From Chitinophaga pinensis (lineage in GTDB: Bacteria > Bacteroidota > Bacteroidia > Flavobacteriales_D > Crocinitomicaceae): a stretch of DNA of 16,624 nt. Shown here one piece after another: positions 7,190 through 13,993 of the stretch. The first letter of the stretch is position 1, and each line of letters begins with the position of its first letter. Made by a program: the position numbers and the translations under genes. The notes below the pieces were generated by a model. That model did no database searches, was not told the origin of the DNA, and saw only the letters and a program-made list of their open reading frames with translations. The stretch spans positions 1-16,624 of the forward strand of contig CAMBRH010000036.1 of the NCBI GenBank assembly GCA_945870115.1, given 5' to 3'.

Positions 7190-7223
7190 CTACTGACAAT
7201 CAAGTTTTTTACAAAATTTTAAA

Positions 7224-8129
7224 ATGACTAAAAATCATAAATTTATATATTTAACTTTTTCTATTTTTATTTTGCTTTCATGCGGAAATAGTGAGGAAAA
7301 GATTACTCAAAAAGTAAATAATCCATTCAGGAAAAATTTGATAAATCCATTTTATTTTGATCAAATTTTTAATACACCTAACAATTCTGGTAGTTTTTGG
7401 AATGCGAAACACATCAATCAAATTGACGTAAATAAAATTTCAATTTACTTAAAGGGTGGAAATAATCCTGATAATATTTTAGAAAAATTCATTTATACGT
7501 TTGATGAAAATGGAAATAATGATAATTACAGTTATTATTACTATGCTAATAGTGAGGATGTTGTAAATCAAACTAATTATGAATATAAAAACGATGTAAT
7601 TTCAAAAATTAATATTTATAAATATTTTGGAGTTGGTAATTTACCTCCCGTTTTTGTTTCAAAAAATGATCAAAGAACAGTCTTTTATAAGTCAAAAGCA
7701 AATGGAAAAAATGACTCATTATTTTTCTATCCCAATGAAGAAAATCCAAAAGTGATTATTGATAAAATAGGAAATTTTGTAAATTATATGGAAGTTTTTA
7801 TTAAGGAAGGTGCTACAAAAAAGCAAATTTTAAATGAAATTACAAAGGTTGACAGTAATTTATTACACTTTGAATTGGCAGATAAAATCATTACATATAC
7901 TAAAAATGGTTTGCCATTTGAAAGTTATCATTTGGGTGAAAATTGGATCCAATTAGAAAGATCACAACTTTGGGAATACAATCGATTTAATCAACCAATT
8001 GTTATTAAAGAATGGATGCATGGAACATTAATTAAAGATATTAATATCATGTACAATGAAAATTCACTGCCAAAGAAAATAGAATATAATAGAAAAAAAT
8101 ACCACTTAATTTACCACAAAACTAAGTAA
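7224..8129 (+). CDS. Lipoprotein of unknown function with loose YD-like repeats
   Basis: This 301-residue protein has a lipoprotein signal peptide ending in FILLSC (Cys20). The residues after the cysteine, GNSEEK, resemble the Ser plus acidic export signal that sends lipoproteins to the cell surface in flavobacteria; this is inference. The body has repeated aromatic, Asn- and Asp-rich beta-strand stretches such as YTFDENGNNDNY, YEYKNDVISKINIYKY, YTKNGLPFESYH, WEYNRFNQPIVIKEW and MYNENSLPKKIEY, recalling the YD-type repeats of surface lipoproteins in this phylum. I do not recognise a named family. The gene is visibly more AT-rich than rho. It has its own promoter, and the DUF4268 gene starts 5 bases after its stop, so they are probably cotranscribed. 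Confidence 0.8.
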   Translation: MTKNHKFIYLTFSIFILLSCGNSEEKITQKVNNPFRKNLINPFYFDQIFNTPNNSGSFWNAKHINQIDVNKISIYLKGGNNPDNILEKFIYTFDENGNNDNYSYYYYANSEDVVNQTNYEYKNDVISKINIYKYFGVGNLPPVFVSKNDQRTVFYKSKANGKNDSLFFYPNEENPKVIIDKIGNFVNYMEVFIKEGATKKQILNEITKVDSNLLHFELADKIITYTKNGLPFESYHLGENWIQLERSQLWEYNRFNQPIVIKEWMHGTLIKDINIMYNENSLPKKIEYNRKKYHLIYHKTK

Positions 8130-8134
8130 AAAAC

Positions 8135-8599
8135 ATGTTGACAAAAGACGAATTGAGGGAAATTAATACCGAATTTTGGTTGGATTTCAAAAAACACATG
8201 TCGCGCATAAAATCCTCAAGTGGTAAAAAAATAAATTGGCTTTCATATCCAACTCAAGTTAAAGATATTTATTTAAGATTAGAAGTTACGCGCCAATTTG
8301 TAGCCATAAATTTTGACTTTCAATACAAAGACGAAGCAACTAGGTCCGTTTTTTGGGAACAAATGCAAGAATTAAAGAAAGTTTTGCAAGAATCTATGGG
8401 AAAAGACGATATTTGGATGGAAGAATGCTATTCGGATTCAGTTCCAGTTTTTTCTAGAATTCAATGGAAAAAAGAAGGTTTGAATTATTTTAATCCACAA
8501 AATCAGGCAGAAATTTTTGATTTTTTTCAAGAAAAATTGGTTTCATTTGATATATTTTACCAGAACTACAAAGAAATTCTACAATTTTTAGCAAAATAA
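8135..8599 (+). CDS. DUF4268 domain protein
   Basis: This 154-residue soluble protein matches DUF4268: an N-terminal helix REINTEFWLDFKKHM, a strand region with INWLSYPTQVKDIYLRLEVTRQFVAINFDFQYKD, and near the end a FFQEKLVSFDIFYQNYKEIL helix. DUF4268 occurs both alone, as here, and as a C-terminal domain of larger nuclease- or restriction-like proteins; its role is unknown. No catalytic motif can be named. The ATG at 8135 lies 5 bases after the lipoprotein gene. The T9SS cargo gene starts 16 bases after its stop. Nothing in the neighbourhood suggests a restriction or defence system, so I would not infer one. Confidence 0.85.
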   Translation: MLTKDELREINTEFWLDFKKHMSRIKSSSGKKINWLSYPTQVKDIYLRLEVTRQFVAINFDFQYKDEATRSVFWEQMQELKKVLQESMGKDDIWMEECYSDSVPVFSRIQWKKEGLNYFNPQNQAEIFDFFQEKLVSFDIFYQNYKEILQFLAK

Positions 8600-8615
8600 G
8601 ACTTATTTTTACAAA

Positions 8616-9422
8616 ATGAAATTATTTATACTTCTTTTTACAAGCACTTTTACAGTTTTAACATTTTCTCAAACAGTAATTTTAAACGAAGATTTTGAAA
8701 ATGGAATTCCAGCAACATGGTCAATTTCAAATCAAGATTTATTAACGCCAAATGTAGCAGTTTCAGAATATAATGAAGCTTGGATTTCGACTTTAAATCC
8801 AGAAGATTTAACTGATTCAGTTGCTGCTTCGACTTCTTATTTTACAACGGCCGGTAGAGCAAATCGCTGGTTAATTTCGCCACAATTGACTTTAGGTACA
8901 TTTGGTAATTATTTAACTTGGAATTCAAAATCTTTTGACCCATCTTATCCAGAAAGCTTCAAAGTGTTTATATCTACTACAGGAAATGATGTTACAAGTT
9001 TTACGGATACCTTGGAAATATTTGTAAATGAAAATTCAATTTGGACAAATCATGAAATTAATTTAAGTGAATTGGGTTATACGAATCAATCAGTTTACAT
9101 TGCTTTTATTCTAAATACAAATGACGGATTTAAATTTTTGTTGGATGATGTAAATGTGAGAACTGAAGATCCTGTTTCACTGGCAGAAATTGAAAAAGAT
9201 CTTTTTTTAGTTTCACCAAATCCAGTTGAAAATGTATTAATTGTTAGTAATCAATCAGAAATTAAGTCAATTTCGATTTTGTCTTTAGAAAATAAACAAA
9301 TTTTATTTACTGAAAATAATGATACAAATTTGGATCTATCTAGTTTAAATTCAGGAGTTTATTTTGTTGAAATAATGACGAATAATGGACTAAAAGTATC
9401 GAGAAAAATTGTTAAAATTTAA
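8616..9422 (+). CDS. T9SS-exported protein with choice-of-anchor J domain
   Basis: A 268-residue secreted protein. A Sec signal peptide covers residues 1 to about 19 (hydrophobic FILLFTSTFTVLTFS, then Q). Residues 22 to about 183 form a beta-sandwich of the choice-of-anchor J/cleaved-adhesin type, opening with LNEDFENGIPATWSI and showing RWLISPQLTL (84-93) and a closing FLLDDVNVRTED. From about 197 to the end is a type A T9SS C-terminal sorting domain: VSPNPVENVLIVSN, then SGVYFVEI, ending in VSRKIVKI. The protein should cross the outer membrane by T9SS and be released or attached to the surface lipopolysaccharide. Ligand or target is unknown. It contains no catalytic domain. It starts 16 bases after the DUF4268 gene. 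Confidence 0.92.
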   Translation: MKLFILLFTSTFTVLTFSQTVILNEDFENGIPATWSISNQDLLTPNVAVSEYNEAWISTLNPEDLTDSVAASTSYFTTAGRANRWLISPQLTLGTFGNYLTWNSKSFDPSYPESFKVFISTTGNDVTSFTDTLEIFVNENSIWTNHEINLSELGYTNQSVYIAFILNTNDGFKFLLDDVNVRTEDPVSLAEIEKDLFLVSPNPVENVLIVSNQSEIKSISILSLENKQILFTENNDTNLDLSSLNSGVYFVEIMTNNGLKVSRKIVKI

Positions 9423-9460
9423 CTTTTTTTACAGAAAGTGGTTTATTTCAAAAAAATGAT

Positions 9461-9468
9461 TAATATTG
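9461..9468 (+). promoter_or_regulatory. Possible -7 promoter element before rho
   Basis: TAATATTG followed by CA is a 7 of 8 match to TAnnTTTG. It lies 111 bases before the rho ATG, so the leader would be about 100 bases long. The surrounding 12 bases equal those before pdxH (2931-2942). Confidence 0.35.
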
Positions 9469-9474
9469 CATCTC

Positions 9475-9490
9475 AAAACGAATCCGTTTT
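9475..9490. other. Small perfect inverted repeat in the rho leader
   Basis: AAAACG and CGTTTT flank a four-base loop (AATC). It could be a weak terminator for the T9SS cargo gene or a leader hairpin of rho. With six base pairs, four of them A-T, it is not strong, and no long T-tract follows. Confidence 0.3.
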
Positions 9491-9579
9491 ATAAATAAAA
9501 TCTAAACATTTTACCCTTTGATTTCTGTTTTATTAAGTAGAAACTAAATCAAAAAAATTATAATCCAAAAACATATTTA

Positions 9580-11547
9580 ATGAATCTGAACGATTTAGAA
9601 TCAAAAAAAATTAGCGATTTACGTAAAATTGCACTTGCAGCAGGTATTGAAAATGCAGAAAGTTTAAAAAAAGCAGATATTTTAGATGCTTTGTTAAAAT
9701 TAGAAGGATCAACTTCTGAAACAAAAGCTTCCGAAACTGTTGAAAAACCTGCCAAAGTTGCTGCTAAGAAAATTGCAACAAAAACAGCAAAAGATACTCT
9801 AATTTCTGAAGATGTGCAGGCAGATAAACCCGACTTAGCTGCTGAAATTAAAGCTGATTCAACCGAAATTGTTAAGGAAAAAAGAAAAAGAATTATTAAA
9901 ACGGAAGCTATATCTGCTCCAATTTCAAAAAATGACAATTCTGCAATAAAATCAGAAGTTATAAATGAAGTTGAAAAGCCACTTGAATCCAAGCTAGAAG
10001 AAACTAAAGTGGAAGCAAGTACTTTAGATTTATTTTCAGAATCAAGTGATGTTGCTGGAACTGCTGCAGCTACTGAAATTAAAGAAGAGGAAAAGAAGAA
10101 TTCAAAACCAGTTGGTAGAAATTTAATTAAAACTCCAATTATAAAAAATGATGCTTCGCGTGATATAGCTTTGAATGCTGAACAAAATTCTGGTGGAGAA
10201 GTTATTAAAGTTCCTAGAAAGTCTAATAAAGAAATATTAAATTCATTGCCAAGACCAACTTCTGATAGAGAACTTACTCCATCTGAATTGGAAATTCAAA
10301 AAAGAAACGAGCAAAGAAATCGAGATAGAGAAGCGCATCGTTTGAGATTACTTGAGCAACAAAATTTAAGTCCTAAAACTGAGCAAGCTCCTAAAAAACA
10401 AGTAGTTGTTGAAGAAGAAATTTTTGATTTATCAGGAATTGTTTCAGCCGAAGGAGTTTTAGAAGTTATTCAAGAAGGTTTTGGTTTTTTAAGATCTTCT
10501 GATTATAATTATTTGCCTTCTCCTGATGATGTTTATGTTTCTCAAAGTCAAATAAAATCATTCGGTTTAAAAACGGGAGATACCGTTTATGGAACAATTC
10601 GGCCTCCGAAAGAAGGTGAAAAATTCTTTCCTTTAGTGAAAGTTGATTCAATAAATGGACGTCACCCTTCATATATACGTGATCGTGTTCCTTTTCAATA
10701 TTTAACGCCTTTATTTCCAAACGAAAAATTCAAATTGACAGGTCACAAAGACGAATCAATGTCAACACGAATCATGGATTTATTTGCGCCAATTGGAAAA
10801 GGTCAACGTGGAATGATTGTGGCACAGCCAAAAACTGGTAAAACAATGTTGCTAAAGGATGTTGCAAATGCAATCGCAGCAAATCATCCAGAAGTTTATT
10901 TAATTGTTTTATTAATTGACGAACGTCCTGAAGAGGTTACAGATATGGCTAGAAGTGTAAAAGCTGAAGTTGTTGCTTCGACTTTTGATGAGCCAGCTGA
11001 AAGACACGTAAAAGTTGCCAATATTGTGCTTGAAAAAGCAAAAAGAATGGTTGAATGTGGTCACGATGTATGTATTTTATTGGATTCAATTACGCGTTTA
11101 GCAAGAGCATATAACACCGTTTCTCCAGCGTCAGGAAAAGTATTATCTGGAGGTGTTGATGCGAATGCTTTACACAAGCCAAAACGTTTTTTCGGTGCAG
11201 CACGTAAAATTGAAAATGGAGGTTCACTTTCGATTATCGCAACAGCATTGACTGAAACTGGTTCTAAAATGGATGAAGTTATCTTTGAAGAATTTAAAGG
11301 TACAGGAAATATGGAATTGCAATTGGATCGTAAAATTGCCAACAAACGTATTTTTCCAGCGATTGATATCACAGCTTCAAGTACCAGAAGAGACGATTTA
11401 TTATTAGGGAAAGATGTTTTACAGCGCGTTTATTTATTGAGAAGACATCTTGCAGACATGAATCCAGTTGAAGCAATGGAATTTTTGAAATCTCAAATGG
11501 ATCATACCATTTCTAACGAAGAATTTTTGGTTTCTATGAATAAGTGA
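9580..11547 (+). CDS. rho: Transcription termination factor Rho with long charged insertion
   Basis: A 655-residue Rho, against about 420 in E. coli. The order is: Rho N-terminal helical domain (1-42), a low-complexity Lys/Glu/Ala/Ser-rich linker (about 43-283), the cold-shock-type RNA-binding domain (about 284-362, with GFGFLRS and DVYVS), then the hexameric ATPase. Walker A is AQPKTGKT (415-422), Walker B is CILLDS with D502, and the Q- and R-loop region runs through LSGGVDANALHKPKRFFGAAR. It is an RNA-dependent ATPase that ends transcription. The linker matches the known Bacteroidota Rho insertion, reported in Bacteroides to be disordered and to affect condensate formation and termination. 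The ATG at 9580 starts a proper N-terminal domain. The leader of about 100 bases could allow autoregulation, which is inference. Confidence 0.98.
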   Translation: MNLNDLESKKISDLRKIALAAGIENAESLKKADILDALLKLEGSTSETKASETVEKPAKVAAKKIATKTAKDTLISEDVQADKPDLAAEIKADSTEIVKEKRKRIIKTEAISAPISKNDNSAIKSEVINEVEKPLESKLEETKVEASTLDLFSESSDVAGTAAATEIKEEEKKNSKPVGRNLIKTPIIKNDASRDIALNAEQNSGGEVIKVPRKSNKEILNSLPRPTSDRELTPSELEIQKRNEQRNRDREAHRLRLLEQQNLSPKTEQAPKKQVVVEEEIFDLSGIVSAEGVLEVIQEGFGFLRSSDYNYLPSPDDVYVSQSQIKSFGLKTGDTVYGTIRPPKEGEKFFPLVKVDSINGRHPSYIRDRVPFQYLTPLFPNEKFKLTGHKDESMSTRIMDLFAPIGKGQRGMIVAQPKTGKTMLLKDVANAIAANHPEVYLIVLLIDERPEEVTDMARSVKAEVVASTFDEPAERHVKVANIVLEKAKRMVECGHDVCILLDSITRLARAYNTVSPASGKVLSGGVDANALHKPKRFFGAARKIENGGSLSIIATALTETGSKMDEVIFEEFKGTGNMELQLDRKIANKRIFPAIDITASSTRRDDLLLGKDVLQRVYLLRRHLADMNPVEAMEFLKSQMDHTISNEEFLVSMNK

Positions 11548-11585
11548 TTTTGGTCAAGATGTTTTTGTTTTAATAGTATTTTTTA

Positions 11586-12227
11586 ATGAAATTAGTTAGA
11601 GCAATTTTATTGATTATTGTAAGTCTTGTTTTGATTTATCTTACTTTTAATTTTAAAAATCAAACATTTTTTTTTGATTCGATAATTTGGTGCTTTTTCT
11701 TAGTTTTAGGGATAATATTATTTCTGTGGAATTTTTTTCTTGAAATGAATTCATTTTTTGCAAATAAAAAGATAAAAAATTTAGCCTTAACAATTTCAGC
11801 AATAATAGTTGCTATTTTAATAGTAGTTTTGGACAATAAAATTCAATCTAATTTTGAGAAACCATCTTTGTTAAAAGTTTTTTATGATGGCGATTTTAAT
11901 GGTGTGGGGATTGATTTTAAAAAAGATGGAACCTATATTTTTGACAATTCTACAATCGGACTAAGTGATTATAGTTATGTTAAATATAAAATTAATGGAA
12001 ATTTAATTACACTCGATAAAAGTCATTTTGAAAACATTATTCATTCAAAAAATTTAAAAATAGTTGAACAGATAAATTTTTCAGATAGTAGTAAAGAAAA
12101 TTATCTTTATAAGATAGATAAAAATGGTGAAATATTAAAAAATGAATTTTCTTTTAGAATAGTACATGATTTTAGAAACTATACAAAAAAGGAAGAAAAA
12201 AATAAAAACAAAACGGCAAAACCATAA
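11586..12227 (+). CDS. Small membrane protein of unknown function
   Basis: A 213-residue protein not recognised. Three hydrophobic segments are visible (about 5-23, 32-54 and 64-83), followed by a soluble domain of about 130 residues with a beta-strand pattern (VGIDFKKDGTYIFDN, YVKYKINGNLITLDK, NYLYKIDKNGEIL) and a Lys/Glu-rich tail (KKEEKNKNKTAKP). The repeated pattern of a charged turn followed by a short hydrophobic strand resembles small beta-barrel or lipocalin-like domains found in Bacteroidota envelope proteins; this is only a likeness. It begins 38 bases after rho with no promoter element seen, so it may be read through from rho. The region is very AT-rich compared with rho, which may mean looser constraint or later arrival. 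Confidence 0.7.
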   Translation: MKLVRAILLIIVSLVLIYLTFNFKNQTFFFDSIIWCFFLVLGIILFLWNFFLEMNSFFANKKIKNLALTISAIIVAILIVVLDNKIQSNFEKPSLLKVFYDGDFNGVGIDFKKDGTYIFDNSTIGLSDYSYVKYKINGNLITLDKSHFENIIHSKNLKIVEQINFSDSSKENYLYKIDKNGEILKNEFSFRIVHDFRNYTKKEEKNKNKTAKP

Positions 12228-12240
12228 ATCCTATCTTTAC

Positions 12241-12256
12241 TTTTATTCTTCCTATG
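12241..12256 (+). repeat. 16-bp exact repeat, copy 1
   Basis: TTTTATTCTTCCTATG occurs here and again at 13974-13989 in the same orientation. Both copies are intergenic. Copy 1 lies just after the small membrane protein gene. Confidence 0.5.
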
Positions 12257-12305
12257 TTATAAAAAAGTACCTCGAAAGTAGAGTTTAAATAAAAATTACA
12301 TATTA

Positions 12306-12326
12306 AATCAAAATTAATTTTTGATT
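12306..12326. other. AT-rich inverted repeat, 8-bp arms
   Basis: AATCAAAA and TTTTGATT flank a 5-base loop in the 187-base gap between the small membrane protein and the DUF1801 gene. It may act as a weak terminator or may be chance in AT-rich DNA. Nothing else is seen in the gap except the promoter below and one copy of a 16-base repeat. Confidence 0.3.
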
Positions 12327-12388
12327 AAGTTATTTAGTTTGTGACCTATTTTGAACTTTAATCTTTTTAATTGTTTCCAAATATTCGC

Positions 12389-12396
12389 TAACTTCG
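12389..12396 (+). promoter_or_regulatory. Possible promoter of the DUF1801/CDGSH gene
   Basis: TAACTTCG is a 7 of 8 match to TAnnTTTG, lying 18 bases before the ATG. A TTG at 12371-12373 is 15 bases upstream, slightly closer than the usual -33 spacing. Confidence 0.4.
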
Positions 12397-12414
12397 CTTT
12401 CAAAAAATCTTATA

Positions 12415-13062
12415 ATGAATCCAAAAGTTGATGAATTTTTCAGTAAAGTAAATAAATGGCAGGAAGAAATGGAGCAATTGCGCTTAATTGTTTTGGAATG
12501 TGGACTGACAGAAGAATTGAAATGGGGAGTTCCAACCTATACTTTTCAAGGTAAAAACATTGTCTTAATTCATGGATTTAAAGAATATTTTGCGCTTTTA
12601 TTCATGCACGGTTCTTTGCTCAGTGATAGTCGCGGAATTTTAATTCAACAAACGGAAAATGTTCAGTCGGGTCGTCAAATTCGCTTTACAAATGCAGTTG
12701 AAATGTATGATTTGAAATCTGTGTTGAAGGAATATATTTTTGAAGCCATTGAAGTTGAAAAAGCTGGAATTAAAATCGAATATAAAAAGGCCGAAGATTT
12801 TCCAGTTACTGAAGAATTTCAACAAAAATTAAATGAAAATGCAGCATTAAAAACTGCTTTTGAAAAATTGACACCAGGGAGACAAAAAGGCTACCTACTT
12901 TTTTTTAATGGAGCAAGTCAAGCAAAAACCAGAGAAGCTAGAGTTGAAAGATATACTGATAGAATTCTAAAAGGATTTGGTTTTAATGACTGTGTTTGTG
13001 GATTATCTAAAAAAATGCCCAATTGTGACGGATCGCACAAGTATATTAATGATTTGAAATAG
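12415..13062 (+). CDS. DUF1801/YdeI-like protein with C-terminal CDGSH iron-sulfur motif
   Basis: A 215-residue protein. Residues 1 to about 118 match DUF1801 (YdhG-like): ECGLTEELKWGVPTYTFQGKNIV and FKEYFALLFMHGSLL. Residues about 128-188 match the YdeI/OmpD-associated domain: LTPGRQKGYLLFFNGASQAKTREARVERY, then ILKGFGF. The tail has CVCGLSKKMPNCDGSH (193-208), which fits the CDGSH signature C-x-C-x2-S/T-x3-P-x-C-D-G-S-H at every position. In that family three cysteines and one histidine (here C193, C195, C204, H208) hold a redox-active, often labile [2Fe-2S] cluster. The stretch is shorter than a full CDGSH domain, and cluster binding is inference. No signal peptide; probably cytoplasmic. 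It is monocistronic between a plausible promoter and the convergent proC. The role of the two main domains is unknown. Confidence 0.88.
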   Translation: MNPKVDEFFSKVNKWQEEMEQLRLIVLECGLTEELKWGVPTYTFQGKNIVLIHGFKEYFALLFMHGSLLSDSRGILIQQTENVQSGRQIRFTNAVEMYDLKSVLKEYIFEAIEVEKAGIKIEYKKAEDFPVTEEFQQKLNENAALKTAFEKLTPGRQKGYLLFFNGASQAKTREARVERYTDRILKGFGFNDCVCGLSKKMPNCDGSHKYINDLK

Positions 13063-13175
13063 AATTATCCTTCCTTTTTTATGTCAATTACATATTTTTC
13101 AAATCAATTAGAATTTGGGAAATACTGAGAAAATAAACAGTAGACTGAAACGAAAGAATGACCTAAAAAAGAATT

Positions 13176-13964
13176 CTACTTTTCAATTTGCTTATATGAA
13201 GCTGAAATTCCTTTAATCAAGGAAGAACTGAAGCCATTGTGTTCCATTTCATTTAAACCAATGATTGTGCATCCTTTTGGAGTTGTAACTTTATCAATTT
13301 CATGTTCAGGATGTTCTTTTCGTTCAATTAATAATTCTGCAGCACCTTTCACCACATGATTTACAATTTCAGTAGCAGTTTTAGAATCAAAGCCAATTTG
13401 AATTCCACCTTGAACCATTGAACGCATAAATCTCAAAACATAAGCAATTCCGCAAGCTCCCAAAACAGTAGCAGATTCCATCAAATCTTCTTTAATCAAA
13501 ATAGTGTTTCCAACCAGGTTGAAAAAGGATTTCACTTGTTCGATTTTTTTAGCATTATCGCTCGTTGTAGAAATACACGTCATTGATTGTTTAATATCAG
13601 CAGCGGTATTTGGCATTGCTCTGAAAATCGGAACATTTGCTTGAATTTCTGTTTTTATTTCATCAATTGTAACACTAGTTGCGGCAGAAATTACAATGTG
13701 TTTTTCAGGATTTAAAAACGGATTAATTTCTTTTAAAACACTTTTTACATCGTAAGGTTTTACGGCAATTAGAATGATTTCAGCATTTTCAAGCGCCAAT
13801 TTATTGTCTGAGGAAACATGAATTCCAAGTTCCTGAAAATGAAGGATTGATTGAGGATTTCTTTTTGTTACGTAAATGTCTTGTTTTGCAACTAAAGGAT
13901 TATCAATTATTCCATTTAAAATGGATAATCCAAGATTTCCACAACCTATTAATGCTATTTTCAT
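13176..13964 (-). CDS. proC: Pyrroline-5-carboxylate reductase
   Basis: A 262-residue cytoplasmic enzyme for the last step of proline synthesis, reducing pyrroline-5-carboxylate with NAD(P)H. The Rossmann start is MKIALIGCGNLGLSIL (GxGxxG at G7, G9, G12). ILIAVKPYDV (64-73) and FRAMPNTAADI (114-124) are the family's cofactor-side motifs. The C-terminal dimerisation and active-site helices carry GACGIAYVLRFMRSMVQG (169-186) and VTTPKGCTIIGLNEMEHNGF (226-245). Most ProC proteins have VTSPGGTT in the last block; PKGC here and ACGIAY in place of SGPAY fit the Bacteroidota subgroup rather than decay. It lies 29 bases after the flavoprotein gene and probably belongs to the yqgE transcript. It converges on the CDGSH gene across 113 bases with no clear terminator. 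Confidence 0.96.
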   Translation of the reverse strand: MKIALIGCGNLGLSILNGIIDNPLVAKQDIYVTKRNPQSILHFQELGIHVSSDNKLALENAEIILIAVKPYDVKSVLKEINPFLNPEKHIVISAATSVTIDEIKTEIQANVPIFRAMPNTAADIKQSMTCISTTSDNAKKIEQVKSFFNLVGNTILIKEDLMESATVLGACGIAYVLRFMRSMVQGGIQIGFDSKTATEIVNHVVKGAAELLIERKEHPEHEIDKVTTPKGCTIIGLNEMEHNGFSSSLIKGISASYKQIEK

Positions 13965-13973
13965 TGTTTTTTA

Positions 13974-13989
13974 TTTTATTCTTCCTATG
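13974..13989 (+). repeat. 16-bp exact repeat, copy 2
   Basis: TTTTATTCTTCCTATG, identical to 12241-12256, fills most of the 29-base gap between the flavoprotein gene and proC. Read on the minus strand it puts an AGGAAGA sequence about 15 bases before the proC ATG, too far to be a good ribosome binding site. Confidence 0.5.
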
Positions 13990-13993
13990 ATTT

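Noticed and set aside
8135..8599. A defence or restriction locus because of DUF4268
   Set aside because: No methylase, helicase, nuclease motif or mobile-element gene is nearby, and DUF4268 also occurs alone.
8604..8611. A promoter (TATTTTTA) just before the T9SS cargo gene
   Set aside because: It lies only 4 bases before the ATG, lacks the final G, and would give a leaderless mRNA; not convincing.
9558..9992. A 144-codon minus-strand frame opposite the start of rho
   Set aside because: It is the mirror of the low-complexity Rho linker, and its Ser/Ala/Phe-rich product is what the reverse of Lys/Glu/Ala codons gives.
10466..10720. An 84-codon minus-strand frame within rho
   Set aside because: It is a shadow of the RNA-binding domain coding region, with no independent support.
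13063..13175. A bidirectional terminator between the CDGSH gene and proC
   Set aside because: I looked for a stem-loop in this convergent gap and found only a distant TAGAATT/AATTCTA pair, too far apart to act as a terminator.
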